Source: Solitalea canadensis DSM 3403 (GTDB taxonomy: Bacteria; Bacteroidota; Bacteroidia; Sphingobacteriales; Sphingobacteriaceae). Taken from it: 64,000 nt of DNA. Both the position numbers and the translations under genes were made by a program. Position 1 is the stretch's first letter; each line of letters opens with the position of its first letter. The stretch covers positions 1,748,669 to 1,812,668 of the forward strand of contig NC_017770.1 of the NCBI RefSeq assembly GCF_000242635.2. The letters run 5' to 3'. This document shows, piece after piece, positions 19,153 to 27,928 of this stretch. Below the pieces are notes generated by a model. The model ran no database searches and had not been told where the DNA came from. It worked only from the letters and a program-made list of their open reading frames with translations.

Positions 19153-19971
19153 TTATTTATGTGCTATAAAAACAGGAGTTTTATAATTCATAATAATTTC
19201 AGAGATAAAACTCCTTCTAAAGAATTCCGACAAACCCGACCTACCGAATGCACCTGCTATCAGTAAGGGATTTTTCTGACCTGCAAGCCATGACATAAAT
19301 TCATATTTCGCATTTGCTCCGAATTTGAATAGGGTAAGGTCTTTGAAATGTCTTGCTGCCAACTCCTCAATATACACCTGGTCAGGTATTGAATCATTAC
19401 CCAGATAGATAAGTGCTGTTTTTTTCTGGCGCCATTCCGGAAACAGGTACGAATATTGTTTAATTGCGTATACAGATGCTTCTGTGCCATCGTAGGTTAA
19501 AATTATACTCGAAGGAAAATGAAATTTCTCCTCAGGAACTAATATTATAGGGCATTCCGTATCCCGTAACACCGATCGCATATATTCATTTGGTTGTTCT
19601 CCTCCTACATTTTTGTAAAACAAATCACTACTAATAATAACCAGATCGGCAAACCGGCTTTCTTTATTTATTTCACTTAAGGCATAAGCTCCTAATCCGT
19701 TATGTATTCTAAAATCAATACCGTTATTTAAACAAAGCGCCTCAAAGCGTTTAATGCTTATTTTTGCTCTTTGCTCGTCGTCTTCTCCTAATCCCCAATC
19801 AGTAAAAACCAGTCCACCTCCAAAACCATATTGAAAAGCGGTTGCATAATCCCTGTTGCTCAAAAAAACACCGGTCAACAAAACAGGGTTCATGCTGTTC
19901 ATATGACAGGCAAAATCAAATGCAGCCTCTGAGAAGTTGGATCCATCAAAAATCAACACTATCTTTTTCAT
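19153..19971 (-). CDS. Universal stress protein, tandem-domain type
   Basis: 272 aa with two Usp folds. The first starts KKIVLIFDGSNFSEAAFDFA and contains ADLVIISSDL. The second starts SSIILTYDGTEASVYAIKQ and ends PLLIAGAFGRSGLSEFFRRSFISEIIMNYKTPVFIAHK, with a G-x-G-R-S pattern resembling the nucleotide-binding loop. This AGAFGR variant is common in Bacteroidota. It sits 23 nt behind ppsA and 2 nt before the CHAD gene. Role: stress or growth-arrest survival, biochemical partner unknown. Confidence 0.88.
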   Translation of the reverse strand: MKKIVLIFDGSNFSEAAFDFACHMNSMNPVLLTGVFLSNRDYATAFQYGFGGGLVFTDWGLGEDDEQRAKISIKRFEALCLNNGIDFRIHNGLGAYALSEINKESRFADLVIISSDLFYKNVGGEQPNEYMRSVLRDTECPIILVPEEKFHFPSSIILTYDGTEASVYAIKQYSYLFPEWRQKKTALIYLGNDSIPDQVYIEELAARHFKDLTLFKFGANAKYEFMSWLAGQKNPLLIAGAFGRSGLSEFFRRSFISEIIMNYKTPVFIAHK

Positions 19972-19994
19972 GATAAATTTATTTTTTGATTCAA

Positions 19995-22385
19995 TTAATT
20001 ATTATTCTGAAGCATTAATTCAGCTTCAGCATTATTAATGTTTTTAATTCCTGTTAATAGTGCATCTGGATTAAATGAAATACTACTGATACCCCGTTCA
20101 ACGAGAAATCGGGTAAACTCTGGATAATCACTTGGAGCTTGTCCGCATAGACCGATTTTTTTGCCCAAAGCATTTGCTTTGTCGATTGCCATTGTGATCA
20201 TTTGTTTTACAGCAGGATGTTGTTCATTAAAAAGTGGAGCGATCAGTGCGGTATCCCTATCGATGCCTAGAACAAGTTGAGTAAGATCATTTGACCCGAT
20301 CGAAAAACCGTCAAAAACTCTTGCAAAGTTCTCGGCATCTAATACATTGCTGGGTATTTCGGCCATAACATAGATTTTTAAGCGATTTTCATTGCGTTTT
20401 AATCCAAAGGATTGCATCAAAGCAACAACTTTTTCACCTTCTTCAGCGGTACGGCAAAACGGAATCATTATTTTCACATTTTCCAGGCCCATTTCCTCTC
20501 TAACCATTTTTAGGGCCTTACATTCCAAACGAAATCCTTCCTTATACAGATCGCTGTAATATCGTGATGCACCTCTGAAACCAATCATCGGATTTTCTTC
20601 TTTGGGCTCAAAGTCAACACCTCCAATCAAATTAGCATACTCATTAGTTTTAAAATCACTTGTTCTAACGATTACTTCTTTTGGATAAAAGGCTGCAGCA
20701 ATGGTGGCAATGCTTTCAGTAAGCTTTTCTATGAAATAGCTTTCTTTATCGGCATAATTATGAGTAAGTGTTTCAATTCTTTCTTTTACATTTTCATCCT
20801 TTAACTCATTGAATTTAACCAGTGCCATTGGATGAATTTGTATAGAATTAGCTATTATAAACTCAAGTCTCATTAATCCAACACCATCATTTGGATAAAA
20901 GGAAAGTTTAAACGCTTTTTCAGGGTCTCCTACAATCATCATCACATCTGTAGTTTTAGGCATTGTAACGGATGACAGATCGATTATTTTCGTCTCAAAT
21001 GGAATTTTTCCAGCATATACAAATCCGGTTTTACCTTCGCTGCAAGAAACTGTTATCAGGTCGCCATCTTTAATTTTATCTGTAGCGTTACCTGTTCCTA
21101 CAATAGCAGGAACACCCAGTTCTCTGGCTACAATTGAGGCATGGCTTGTGCGTCCTCCTTTATTGGTAATAATGGCCGCAGTCTTTTTTAAAACTGGATC
21201 CCAGTCGGGGCTCGTAATATCCGTTACAACTATATCCCCATCCTTTAATCGGTCACTTTCATTGGTTGATTTTAATACTCGGGCTGTTCCAGTAGCGATT
21301 TTGCTTCCAATCGCTACTCCTTCAATAACTGTCTTGCCTTTACCGTTAAGCTTAAATTCTATAATTTGTTGGTGATCAGCTTGAGAATGTACAGTTTCAG
21401 GCCTTGCCTGAGTAATGAATAACTCATTTGTCAGGCCATCTTTGGCCCATTCTATATCCATTGGCCGTTGGTAATGTTCCTCTATTTTATAGGCCCATTT
21501 AGCCAGCTTGTGAACCTCATTATCTGTTAAAACAAACTGGTCCCGTTTTGCTAAGGGGGTGTCGGTGTTGATGATTGTTGAATTTTCCGATTCATCATAA
21601 ATCATGGTTTTTGCTTTTTCTCCTAATCTTTTTTGAATAATGGCTTTCTTGCCTTTCAGTAAAGTAGGTTTAAAAACAAAATATTCATCAGGCGTTACAG
21701 TTCCTTGTACTATGTTTTCTCCAAGTCCCCAAACTCCTGATATATGGATCAGCTCACGAAAACCAGATTCAGGATCCAATGTAAACCCTATACCGGAACA
21801 TGCCATATCCGAGCGAACCATTTTTTGTACACCTACAGACAGTAGCACACTATGGTGCGCAAAGTCTTTATCTATTCTATATTTTATAGCCCTATCTGTA
21901 TACAGGGATGCAAAGCATTGCTGTACTGCATTTAAAAGCGCTTGCTCCCCTCTGATATTAAGATAGGATTCATGTTGTCCAGCAAAGCTTGCCGATGGTA
22001 AATCTTCCGCCGTGGCACTACTCCGTACAGCAACCTCAATTTGTGATGCTCCCGATAGGTGATGATATGCTTCAACTATTGCCTGAGCGATTGCAGGAGG
22101 TAGCTTTCCTTTTAAGAAGAGTTGCCGGGCTTCTGATCCGGTTTCTTTAAGATTGGAGAATGATTGTTTGTCTAGCTGTTGCATTACAGTCTGCAGTGGC
22201 AGTTGTAACTGGTTATACTCAATAAAAGTACGAAACGCGTCAGCTGTTACAGCAAAACCGTCAGGCACATTTATTCCACGTGGAGTAAGATGTATAATCA
22301 GTTCACCCAATGATGCATTTTTACCTCCAACTAACGCAATATCATTTAGTGTGATATCCTTAAATTGTTTAATGAAAGTAACCAT
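19995..22385 (-). CDS. ppsA: Phosphoenolpyruvate synthase
   Basis: 796 aa, close to the usual length. It has an N-terminal ATP-grasp pyruvate/PEP-binding domain (GGKNASLGEL, AVRSSATAEDLPSASFAGQ), a central phosphohistidine domain with GGRTSHASIVARELGVPAIVG (catalytic His near residue 415), and a C-terminal PEP-binding TIM barrel (GLCGQAPSDYPEF, Cys acid/base). It converts pyruvate + ATP to PEP + AMP + Pi for gluconeogenesis. First gene of a minus-strand operon running through usp, CHAD, HdeD, AI-2E remnant and pfkB. Its promoter carries the tandem FNR-like boxes described at 22405-22470. The start codon is 19 nt from the -7 element. Confidence 0.93.
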   Translation of the reverse strand: MVTFIKQFKDITLNDIALVGGKNASLGELIIHLTPRGINVPDGFAVTADAFRTFIEYNQLQLPLQTVMQQLDKQSFSNLKETGSEARQLFLKGKLPPAIAQAIVEAYHHLSGASQIEVAVRSSATAEDLPSASFAGQHESYLNIRGEQALLNAVQQCFASLYTDRAIKYRIDKDFAHHSVLLSVGVQKMVRSDMACSGIGFTLDPESGFRELIHISGVWGLGENIVQGTVTPDEYFVFKPTLLKGKKAIIQKRLGEKAKTMIYDESENSTIINTDTPLAKRDQFVLTDNEVHKLAKWAYKIEEHYQRPMDIEWAKDGLTNELFITQARPETVHSQADHQQIIEFKLNGKGKTVIEGVAIGSKIATGTARVLKSTNESDRLKDGDIVVTDITSPDWDPVLKKTAAIITNKGGRTSHASIVARELGVPAIVGTGNATDKIKDGDLITVSCSEGKTGFVYAGKIPFETKIIDLSSVTMPKTTDVMMIVGDPEKAFKLSFYPNDGVGLMRLEFIIANSIQIHPMALVKFNELKDENVKERIETLTHNYADKESYFIEKLTESIATIAAAFYPKEVIVRTSDFKTNEYANLIGGVDFEPKEENPMIGFRGASRYYSDLYKEGFRLECKALKMVREEMGLENVKIMIPFCRTAEEGEKVVALMQSFGLKRNENRLKIYVMAEIPSNVLDAENFARVFDGFSIGSNDLTQLVLGIDRDTALIAPLFNEQHPAVKQMITMAIDKANALGKKIGLCGQAPSDYPEFTRFLVERGISSISFNPDALLTGIKNINNAEAELMLQNNN

Positions 22386-22404
22386 AGTAATACGTTGTTT
22401 ACTA

Positions 22405-22470
22405 TAAAGTTAACCTCATTGTGGTTCTGCTTTTATGAGCAATATCAGGTAAATGGTTGATTTATATCAA
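22405..22470 (-). promoter_or_regulatory. Tandem FNR-like boxes plus -7 element, ppsA promoter
   Basis: Box 1 at 22457-22470 is a perfect palindrome TTGAT-N4-ATCAA (the textbook FNR sequence). Box 2 at 22436-22447, read on the minus strand, is TGAT-N4-CTCA. The centres are 22 bp apart. The -7 element TAACTTTA is at 22405-22412, exactly 44 nt downstream of box 1. With a start about 6 nt after the -7 element, the boxes fall near -42 and -64, the usual class II and class I activator positions. The geometry is identical at 22520-22585 and 27929-27994. Confidence 0.78.
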
Positions 22471-22519
22471 GCAGCGATAATTATGCAGAAACAAGTTTCT
22501 ATTTTGTTCAATTTATATC

Positions 22520-22585
22520 CTGATTTCTATCACAAGGATACTTGATTATTGTCATGCTAATTGATCTGGTAGGATGGTAAATTTA
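22520..22585 (+). promoter_or_regulatory. Tandem FNR-like boxes plus -7 element, flavin protein-kinase-regulator operon
   Basis: Box 1 is CTGAT-N4-ATCAC at 22520-22533. Box 2 is TGAT-N4-GTCA at 22543-22554. The -7 element TAAATTTA is at 22578-22585, again exactly 44 nt after box 1. This promoter is divergent from that of ppsA, and the two pairs of boxes do not overlap. It drives the operon that encodes the CRP/FNR-type response regulator, implying autoregulation. Confidence 0.75.
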
Positions 22586-22611
22586 GTTTATATGTGATAA
22601 AAATTAAGACT

Positions 22612-23043
22612 ATGATAGGTGAGCTAAATGATGATCAAATATTCGAGGTACTTAGAAGTCAGACCATAGGGCGTATTGGCTGCCATGTGGATGAAACAAC
22701 GTATATAGTTCCGGTAAGTTATGTTTTTGACGGAACGTATATTTATGCACATTCAAAGGAAGGCATGAAAATTAAAATGATGCGCCAAAATCCACAGGTG
22801 TGCTTTGAAGTGGAGGAGGTGGAGAGCGCAGCAAGCTGGAGATCTGTAATTGCATGGGGAGAATATGAAGAGCTCCATAACAATGAAGACCGTAATGCTG
22901 CAATGCAATTACTGATAAAGCATTTTTTGCCTTCGATTCAGAATGAATCGATATTGCTTTCTCATGGTTTGGGAACCTATAAAGTAGCGGTCGTTTACCG
23001 GATTCGCTTAGATAAGAAAGTGGGTAGGTTTGAAAAACACTAA
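22612..23043 (+). CDS. Pyridoxamine 5'-phosphate oxidase-family flavin-binding protein
   Basis: 143 aa from the ATG at 22612 (a GTG at 22594 in the same frame falls too close to the predicted promoter). The fold is a split barrel: opening helix (MIGELNDDQIFEVLRSQTIGRIGC), strands YIVPVSYVFDGTYIYAHS, GMKIKMMRQNPQVCFEVEEVE and SWRSVIAWGEYEEL. This matches the small FMN- or haem-binding PNPOx-like group related to NimA. Proteins of this type are common in hypoxia and stress regulons. It is 73 nt upstream of the histidine kinase gene, probably in the same transcript. Confidence 0.82.
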   Translation: MIGELNDDQIFEVLRSQTIGRIGCHVDETTYIVPVSYVFDGTYIYAHSKEGMKIKMMRQNPQVCFEVEEVESAASWRSVIAWGEYEELHNNEDRNAAMQLLIKHFLPSIQNESILLSHGLGTYKVAVVYRIRLDKKVGRFEKH

Positions 23044-23116
23044 ACTTACATTAATAATTATATGATGCATTTTTCTTAATTTGATAGGTGTTTACTATAT
23101 ACATTTCTAAAAATTA

Positions 23117-24391
23117 ATGAAAATTGAGAATAACTTATATAGTACAAGAAACGAGAATCGTCAATTTGAGGCTCTTTTTGATTTTGCAGCAATTGGAATT
23201 GTATTGATTAATGAAACCGGTGAAATTATAAACTTTAACAGGCAAGCTGAATTACAGTTTGGTTATAAAAAAGAAGAGGTGATAGGCTGTCCTGTTGAAT
23301 TGCTGATTCCGATAAAATTTCATCAAAACCACTCCAAATTCAGGGATGATTTTTATAAAAATCCGCAGAACAGACCAATGGGTAGCGGCCGGGATTTATA
23401 TGCACAACGGAAGGATGGAAATGAGTTTCCGGTAGAAGTAAGTCTGAGCTATTACAATACCAATGGTGATATGAATGTGGTTGCTTTTATTATTGATATA
23501 ACCGTACGGAAAGGAAACGAAGCAATTGTTTTAAAGCAAAAAGAAGAGCTGGAATCTTTTAATGATAGAATTCAGCAAATGAATTCAGAGTTAGAACAAA
23601 AGATTGAAGACCGTACAAAAATGTTAAAAGAGACACTTGCTGAACTTGAAAAATCAAAAAATGAGGTTAGTGATGCCTTGGAAAGAGAAAAGGAACTTAG
23701 CGATTTAAAATCACGGTTTGTAACCATGGCTTCTCATGAGTTCAGAACACCCTTAAGTACCATTTTATCATCTGCATCATTGATTGAGCATTATAACGAA
23801 AGTGATGAAAGTGAGAAGAGGCTAAAACATATACAACGCATTAAAAGTGGAGTTACCGCTTTAAAAAGCATTCTTGAAGATTTTTTATCACTGGGAAAGT
23901 TAGAAGAGGGTTCTGTTCAAGCCAAACCGGAGTTGGTGGATGCTGAATTCCTTATCATCGAAATGGAGTCGGTAATACAAGATATGCAGCAACTGGTAAA
24001 ATTGGGACAAACAATAGTTTATTCGTGCAACCTTACTGGAAAAGTATTTATTGATTGTTCGCTTTTTAAAAATATTGCCGTTAACCTAATCTCTAATTCG
24101 ATTAAATTCTCTTCTGAAAATTCAGTTATAGAAGTTGCCTGCTCAAATACCAGCCAATATTTTATTTTTAAGGTGAAAGATAACGGAATTGGAATTTCAG
24201 AAGAAGACCAGAAACATTTGTTCGAACGTTTTTTCAGAGCTAAAAATGCTATTAATGTGCAAGGTACTGGGTTAGGTTTACACATTATTGCTAAATACCT
24301 CGAAATGATGAACGGCAGTATTGAAATAAAAAGTGAGCTTAATAAAGGCTCAGATTTTACTGTTAAAATTCCACAGGTCAACCATGAATAA
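23117..24391 (+). CDS. PAS-domain sensor histidine kinase, possibly FixL-like
   Basis: 424 aa, soluble, with no membrane helix. A PAS domain spans residues ~16-132, a long coiled coil ~135-195. HisKA holds the phosphoacceptor His207 (MASHEFRTP), and HATPase_c the N box (NLISNSIKFS), DNGIG and GTGLGLHI. Within PAS, H72 and R92 are spaced exactly as the haem-ligating His200 and O2-contacting Arg220 of Bradyrhizobium FixL. R206 of FixL is Asp here. Many non-haem PAS domains of this subfamily keep the His, so haem binding is only a hypothesis. The stop overlaps the start of the response regulator by 8 nt. Confidence 0.88.
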   Translation: MKIENNLYSTRNENRQFEALFDFAAIGIVLINETGEIINFNRQAELQFGYKKEEVIGCPVELLIPIKFHQNHSKFRDDFYKNPQNRPMGSGRDLYAQRKDGNEFPVEVSLSYYNTNGDMNVVAFIIDITVRKGNEAIVLKQKEELESFNDRIQQMNSELEQKIEDRTKMLKETLAELEKSKNEVSDALEREKELSDLKSRFVTMASHEFRTPLSTILSSASLIEHYNESDESEKRLKHIQRIKSGVTALKSILEDFLSLGKLEEGSVQAKPELVDAEFLIIEMESVIQDMQQLVKLGQTIVYSCNLTGKVFIDCSLFKNIAVNLISNSIKFSSENSVIEVACSNTSQYFIFKVKDNGIGISEEDQKHLFERFFRAKNAINVQGTGLGLHIIAKYLEMMNGSIEIKSELNKGSDFTVKIPQVNHE

Positions 24392-25451
24392 AGAAGTCAA
24401 AATTTTGTTAATTGAAGATAACCAGGAAGTAAGAGAAAATACTGCTGAGATTCTTGAATTGTCAAATTATAGCGTGTTAACTGCCGATAACGGCAAAACC
24501 GGAGTTGAACTGGCATTAAAGGAGATTCCTGATCTTATTATTTGTGATATCATGATGCCTGTATTAGACGGATATGGTGTACTGCATCTAATTAGTAAAC
24601 ATGATGAAACGGCTGGTATTCCTTTTATCTTTTTATCGGCTAAGTCGGAGAAATTTGATTTCAGAAAAGGTATGGAGTTGGGAGCAGATGATTATTTAAC
24701 CAAACCTTTTGATGAGCATGATTTGCTTAAAGCAGTTGACATGCGTTTAAAGAAATCTCATTTGACTAAAAAGGAATATACTAACGATGAGAAAGGATTA
24801 TCCGATTTTTTTAAGACTGTAAATGGTGTGGAAGGTTTTCAGTTTACAGATCAGGATTATGAACATTTTTGGTATAAGAAAAAGCAATTATTATACATGG
24901 ATGGCCATCGACCGCTTAATATTTTTTTTCTTATTAAGGGAAAAATTAAAACATACAAAATAAGTGAGGATGGGAAAGAACTTATAACAGGAATGTACGG
25001 TCCCGGCGATTTTTTGGGATATACCGCAATCTTAGAAGAAAGCTTTTACATGGAAAATGCTGAAATAATTGAAGATTCGGAACTCATTCACATTCCTCAA
25101 AAGGATTTTCTGCAATTGATAAATACGAATAACCAGATAGCACGACAGTTTATTAAACTTTTAACTCGTAATGTATTGGAGAAGGAAGAACAACTCTTAA
25201 CGCTTGCTTATAATTCTCTTCGCAAAAGGGTTGCTAATGGGTTATTGCAGGTTGCCGAAAAATTTAAGGACTTAGAGAACGACAAGTTAAAGATCGATTT
25301 GTCAAGGGAAAACTTGGCTCATATTATTGGTACTGCAACTGAATCACTTATCAGGACATTAAGCGATTTTAAGAATGAAAAGTTAATCGATATCAATGAT
25401 GGAAGGATCATTATCCTGGAGAAGGAAAAGCTGAAAAAATTATTGTTTTGA
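24384..25451 (+). CDS. Response regulator fused to a CRP/FNR transcription factor
   Basis: 355 aa from the ATG at 24384, overlapping the kinase gene. The receiver domain (1-125) has acidic pocket E11-D12, phosphoacceptor Asp55 (CDIMMP), and the conserved Ser and Lys in LSAK and TKPF. A cyclic-nucleotide-like sensor domain follows (about 165-270, FLIKGKIKTYKISEDGKELITGMYGPGDFLGY), then a Crp-type winged helix (about 290-355). The recognition helix GTATESLIRTLSDF keeps the Glu and Arg of the FNR E-xx-SR motif, though the Ser is Ile. No CxxC or N-terminal Fe-S cysteine cluster is present, so any oxygen signal must come from the kinase. It probably binds the TGAT-N4-ATCA boxes in this cluster. 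Confidence 0.9.
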   Translation: MNKEVKILLIEDNQEVRENTAEILELSNYSVLTADNGKTGVELALKEIPDLIICDIMMPVLDGYGVLHLISKHDETAGIPFIFLSAKSEKFDFRKGMELGADDYLTKPFDEHDLLKAVDMRLKKSHLTKKEYTNDEKGLSDFFKTVNGVEGFQFTDQDYEHFWYKKKQLLYMDGHRPLNIFFLIKGKIKTYKISEDGKELITGMYGPGDFLGYTAILEESFYMENAEIIEDSELIHIPQKDFLQLINTNNQIARQFIKLLTRNVLEKEEQLLTLAYNSLRKRVANGLLQVAEKFKDLENDKLKIDLSRENLAHIIGTATESLIRTLSDFKNEKLIDINDGRIIILEKEKLKKLLF

Positions 25452-25462
25452 GCTGATTACAA

Positions 25463-26299
25463 TCAGGCTGAACCAATCACCTCACTACTTTCTTTAATTA
25501 CATTTTGAAACCTTGTTTTACTGATGCCAATTGATGAGAGAATGGTATGGTCAGCACAAATTTCTTTACACAGTATGATGCCATTTTCCAGTAATTTCAT
25601 TTTTTCAACTGCTGATAATGTCGTTAAACAAGTAATTGGGTAAAGAGATTTGCTGTCTATGCTTTCTCGGATGCTTTTTTCTGCCGGATAATCCCAGCTG
25701 ATTAGCTTTAATCCCATGCATTCCCCATATTTTATAGCATCAAGCGAGAATTTTGTATTGGTAACCACCCATCCCTGGTCAAATGTTATTGTTTTATTAT
25801 TCAACGGAATAGCTTGATTTATCAGATCATTAAATCTTGAATTGATATAAAGTGGAATTTTTACATCACACATATAACCAACCTGGTTATGGAACTTACA
25901 TTCGAGCATGTAATAATGATCGTCTTTACTCGCAATTATATCGATCTCATGGTTAATGCAATGTCCGTGCGCAATGACATTTAAAAATGTGCTGTATCCC
26001 TGATGTTTTAATATTTCTGCATAAAACTTTTCAAAAGGAAAACCGGAAGGTCCCAGCTGCATAATAGCTCTTTTTAAGTTATACTTTGCAGCAATTGCAT
26101 GCGGTTGTTTTTTTAACAGCTGAAAGGCTATTGAATAGATCTCTTTAGTACTTATTCCATCATATAGCTTGTTTTTTATATTATCAATAATAGCGCTTAT
26201 TGCTACATCTGTGGCTCCAGCCCGACTCAGCGACTGTTCAAGTTTCCATTCCGAAAACGGAGCTTTCTCTCCGGAGGCTTTTGTTATAATGATAGACAT
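25463..26299 (-). CDS. ATP-cone domain fused to a PD-(D/E)XK (Mrr-like) nuclease domain
   Basis: 278 aa. The N-terminal ATP-cone (1-90: IITKASGEKAPFSEWKLEQSLSRAGA, KEIYSIAFQLLKKQ) binds (d)ATP in ribonucleotide reductases and NrdR. It is followed by a restriction-endonuclease-like fold with the catalytic series HEIDIIASKDDHYYMLECKFH (Asp, then E-x-K). This fusion is seen near universal stress genes in Bacteroidota, but its function is not established; nucleotide-gated DNA cleavage is inference. It is convergent with the regulator gene and has a TAACTTTA element at 26325-26332 but no clear tandem boxes. Confidence 0.78.
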   Translation of the reverse strand: MSIIITKASGEKAPFSEWKLEQSLSRAGATDVAISAIIDNIKNKLYDGISTKEIYSIAFQLLKKQPHAIAAKYNLKRAIMQLGPSGFPFEKFYAEILKHQGYSTFLNVIAHGHCINHEIDIIASKDDHYYMLECKFHNQVGYMCDVKIPLYINSRFNDLINQAIPLNNKTITFDQGWVVTNTKFSLDAIKYGECMGLKLISWDYPAEKSIRESIDSKSLYPITCLTTLSAVEKMKLLENGIILCKEICADHTILSSIGISKTRFQNVIKESSEVIGSA

Positions 26300-26399
26300 A
26301 AATATATAATGGAATGTACTTAGGTAAAGTTAATGTTATTGGTTTACCAACAGTACCAGAATCAAAAACACTGTGCGGCTTATTTGATTTGCCGATTGA

Positions 26400-26831
26400 T
26401 CATTCATTGTCAATCCTGTTTTCTTCAATTCTATCATCTAATGATTTATGTTTAATGGCATCTGCACTTAACTGAAAACCCTCATAATTTTGGCGAGACA
26501 ATGTCCAATCGTCTGTTAATGATGTTTCGATCCATAGGTTACCCGATTTACGGAATATTTGAGCCGACAACCCTAGTTTTTCCCAAAAATCTTTTTCTAC
26601 CATTGCAACAGTCCGATCTTCGCTTATATCAATTGTATTTGAATTGCCATTTGCTAAATAGTTAATTAATAAATCTTTTGAATCTATCTGATCCGATTTA
26701 GGCGAGGCTTTTTTTGTTTCATGCTGATGCCGGAAGAACTCGACTTTCAAATACGAGTATTCCTTGTTAAAATTACGTTGCAGGTCCGTTACAGTTGCAT
26801 TGTTATCAATTCTTAAAGTAGTCATGGTCAT
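26400..26831 (-). CDS. Conserved-looking hypothetical protein in the ldh operon
   Basis: 143 aa starting at MTMTTLRIDNNATVTDLQ. The longer frame reaching 26927 overlaps ldh and is not preferred. The N-terminus LRIDNNATVTDLQRNFNKEYSYLKVEFFRHQH and the C-terminal segment VEKDFWEKLGLSAQIFRKSGNLWIETSLTDDWTLSRQN suggest a compact alpha/beta cytosolic protein. I do not know a named family. The gene starts 25 nt after the ldh stop, so it is almost certainly co-transcribed and under the tandem-box promoter. Confidence 0.7.
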   Translation of the reverse strand: MTMTTLRIDNNATVTDLQRNFNKEYSYLKVEFFRHQHETKKASPKSDQIDSKDLLINYLANGNSNTIDISEDRTVAMVEKDFWEKLGLSAQIFRKSGNLWIETSLTDDWTLSRQNYEGFQLSADAIKHKSLDDRIEENRIDNE

Positions 26832-26856
26832 ATAGTTCTTAAATGAAAATAGTAGT

Positions 26857-27909
26857 TTACGTAGACAGATTAAGGGATTCTTGTTCAATATTATCGTTCT
26901 CTGTACCAAGATCAGGATGAAGTTCATGAGGCCCTTTTTGCTGTAAAGCCCAGCAATTAATATTTTTGAATATAGTTACCGCAATATTATTAAGGGCTTC
27001 TTTGGTAGCAAAAGCCTGATGCGGAGTGATGAGTACATTAGAATAACTCAATAGTTTTTTAAGCAAGGGATCATTAACCTTTTTTTCTGAATGATCATAA
27101 AAGAACACGTCCTTTTCATGTTCATATACGTCAGCCCCATAATATCCAATTTTACCTTTTTCTATACCTTCAATAATATCTTGTGTATTAACTATGCCGC
27201 CACGTGCCGTATTTATAATCATTACCCCCTGGCGCATAAAGTCAATCATTTCTTTGTTGATCAGGTATTCTGTTCGTTCGTTTAATGGTAGGTGTAAAGT
27301 GATAATATCTGAGTTTTTACATAGTGTTTTTAAATCAGCATAATGCAGCTGATATTTCGATATTAGCTGTTCATTCCTGATCTTATCATAGCCAATCAGG
27401 TTGCAGTCAAAACCACTTAAAATTTGGGTTACAGCACTTCCGATTTTTCCGGTGCCAACAATTCCTACCGTTTTGTGATGTAACGTTGAACCTAACAGAT
27501 TATCAATTTTAAAGTTGTATCGCTGAGTTTGTTGATAAGCCAACGTAAGTTTCCTGATTAGTGCAAGCATCAAACCTATTGCGTGCTCAGCAATACTAAA
27601 AGGGGAGTAGTCAGGAACATTTGCAACAGTTATTCCTAATGCTGCTGCTTTTTTAAGATCGACATGGTCAAAACCTGTGGCTCTAACGGCGATGTATTTT
27701 ATATTATACTCTTTTAGTTTAACAAGAACCGGGGCAGAAGCATCATCGCCTGTAAAAATGCAAACCACACCAGCTCCCTTTGCAAGATGGACTGTATTGA
27801 GTGATAATGACTCTGTAACCATCACTAATTCTAATGAGGTAGTATTTGCGCTGATCAAATACTTCTTCTCAAATTCTCTGGTGCTGAAGACTATAACTTT
27901 CATGACCAT
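26857..27909 (-). CDS. ldhA: D-lactate dehydrogenase (D-2-hydroxyacid dehydrogenase family)
   Basis: 350 aa. NAD-binding motif GTGKIGSAVTQIL (about 150). The catalytic triad of the family is visible: Arg in NTARGGIV, Glu in GADVYEHEKD, and His in ITPHQAF. The YEHEKDVFFYDHS segment is typical of LdhA-type enzymes. It reduces pyruvate to D-lactate and regenerates NAD+ during fermentation. The ATG at 27909 is preferred because it places the start 19 nt after the -7 element, as in ppsA; MKVIV at 27903 is the alternative. Expression is likely controlled by the tandem FNR-like boxes at 27929-27994. Confidence 0.9.
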   Translation of the reverse strand: MVMKVIVFSTREFEKKYLISANTTSLELVMVTESLSLNTVHLAKGAGVVCIFTGDDASAPVLVKLKEYNIKYIAVRATGFDHVDLKKAAALGITVANVPDYSPFSIAEHAIGLMLALIRKLTLAYQQTQRYNFKIDNLLGSTLHHKTVGIVGTGKIGSAVTQILSGFDCNLIGYDKIRNEQLISKYQLHYADLKTLCKNSDIITLHLPLNERTEYLINKEMIDFMRQGVMIINTARGGIVNTQDIIEGIEKGKIGYYGADVYEHEKDVFFYDHSEKKVNDPLLKKLLSYSNVLITPHQAFATKEALNNIAVTIFKNINCWALQQKGPHELHPDLGTENDNIEQESLNLST

Positions 27910-27928
27910 AAAATTTATGTTTATAGTA

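Noticed and set aside
22457-22554. Reading the divergent boxes as one shared operator for both promoters
   Set aside because: Each direction has its own complete box pair and -7 element at the fixed distance, so two separate operators explain the data better.
26325-26390. TAACTTTA element upstream of the ATP-cone gene as a fourth regulon promoter
   Set aside because: The -7 element matches, but at the expected 44-nt distance there is no TGAT-N4-ATCA palindrome. The nearby TTGAT...TTGATCA sequence does not have the right spacing.
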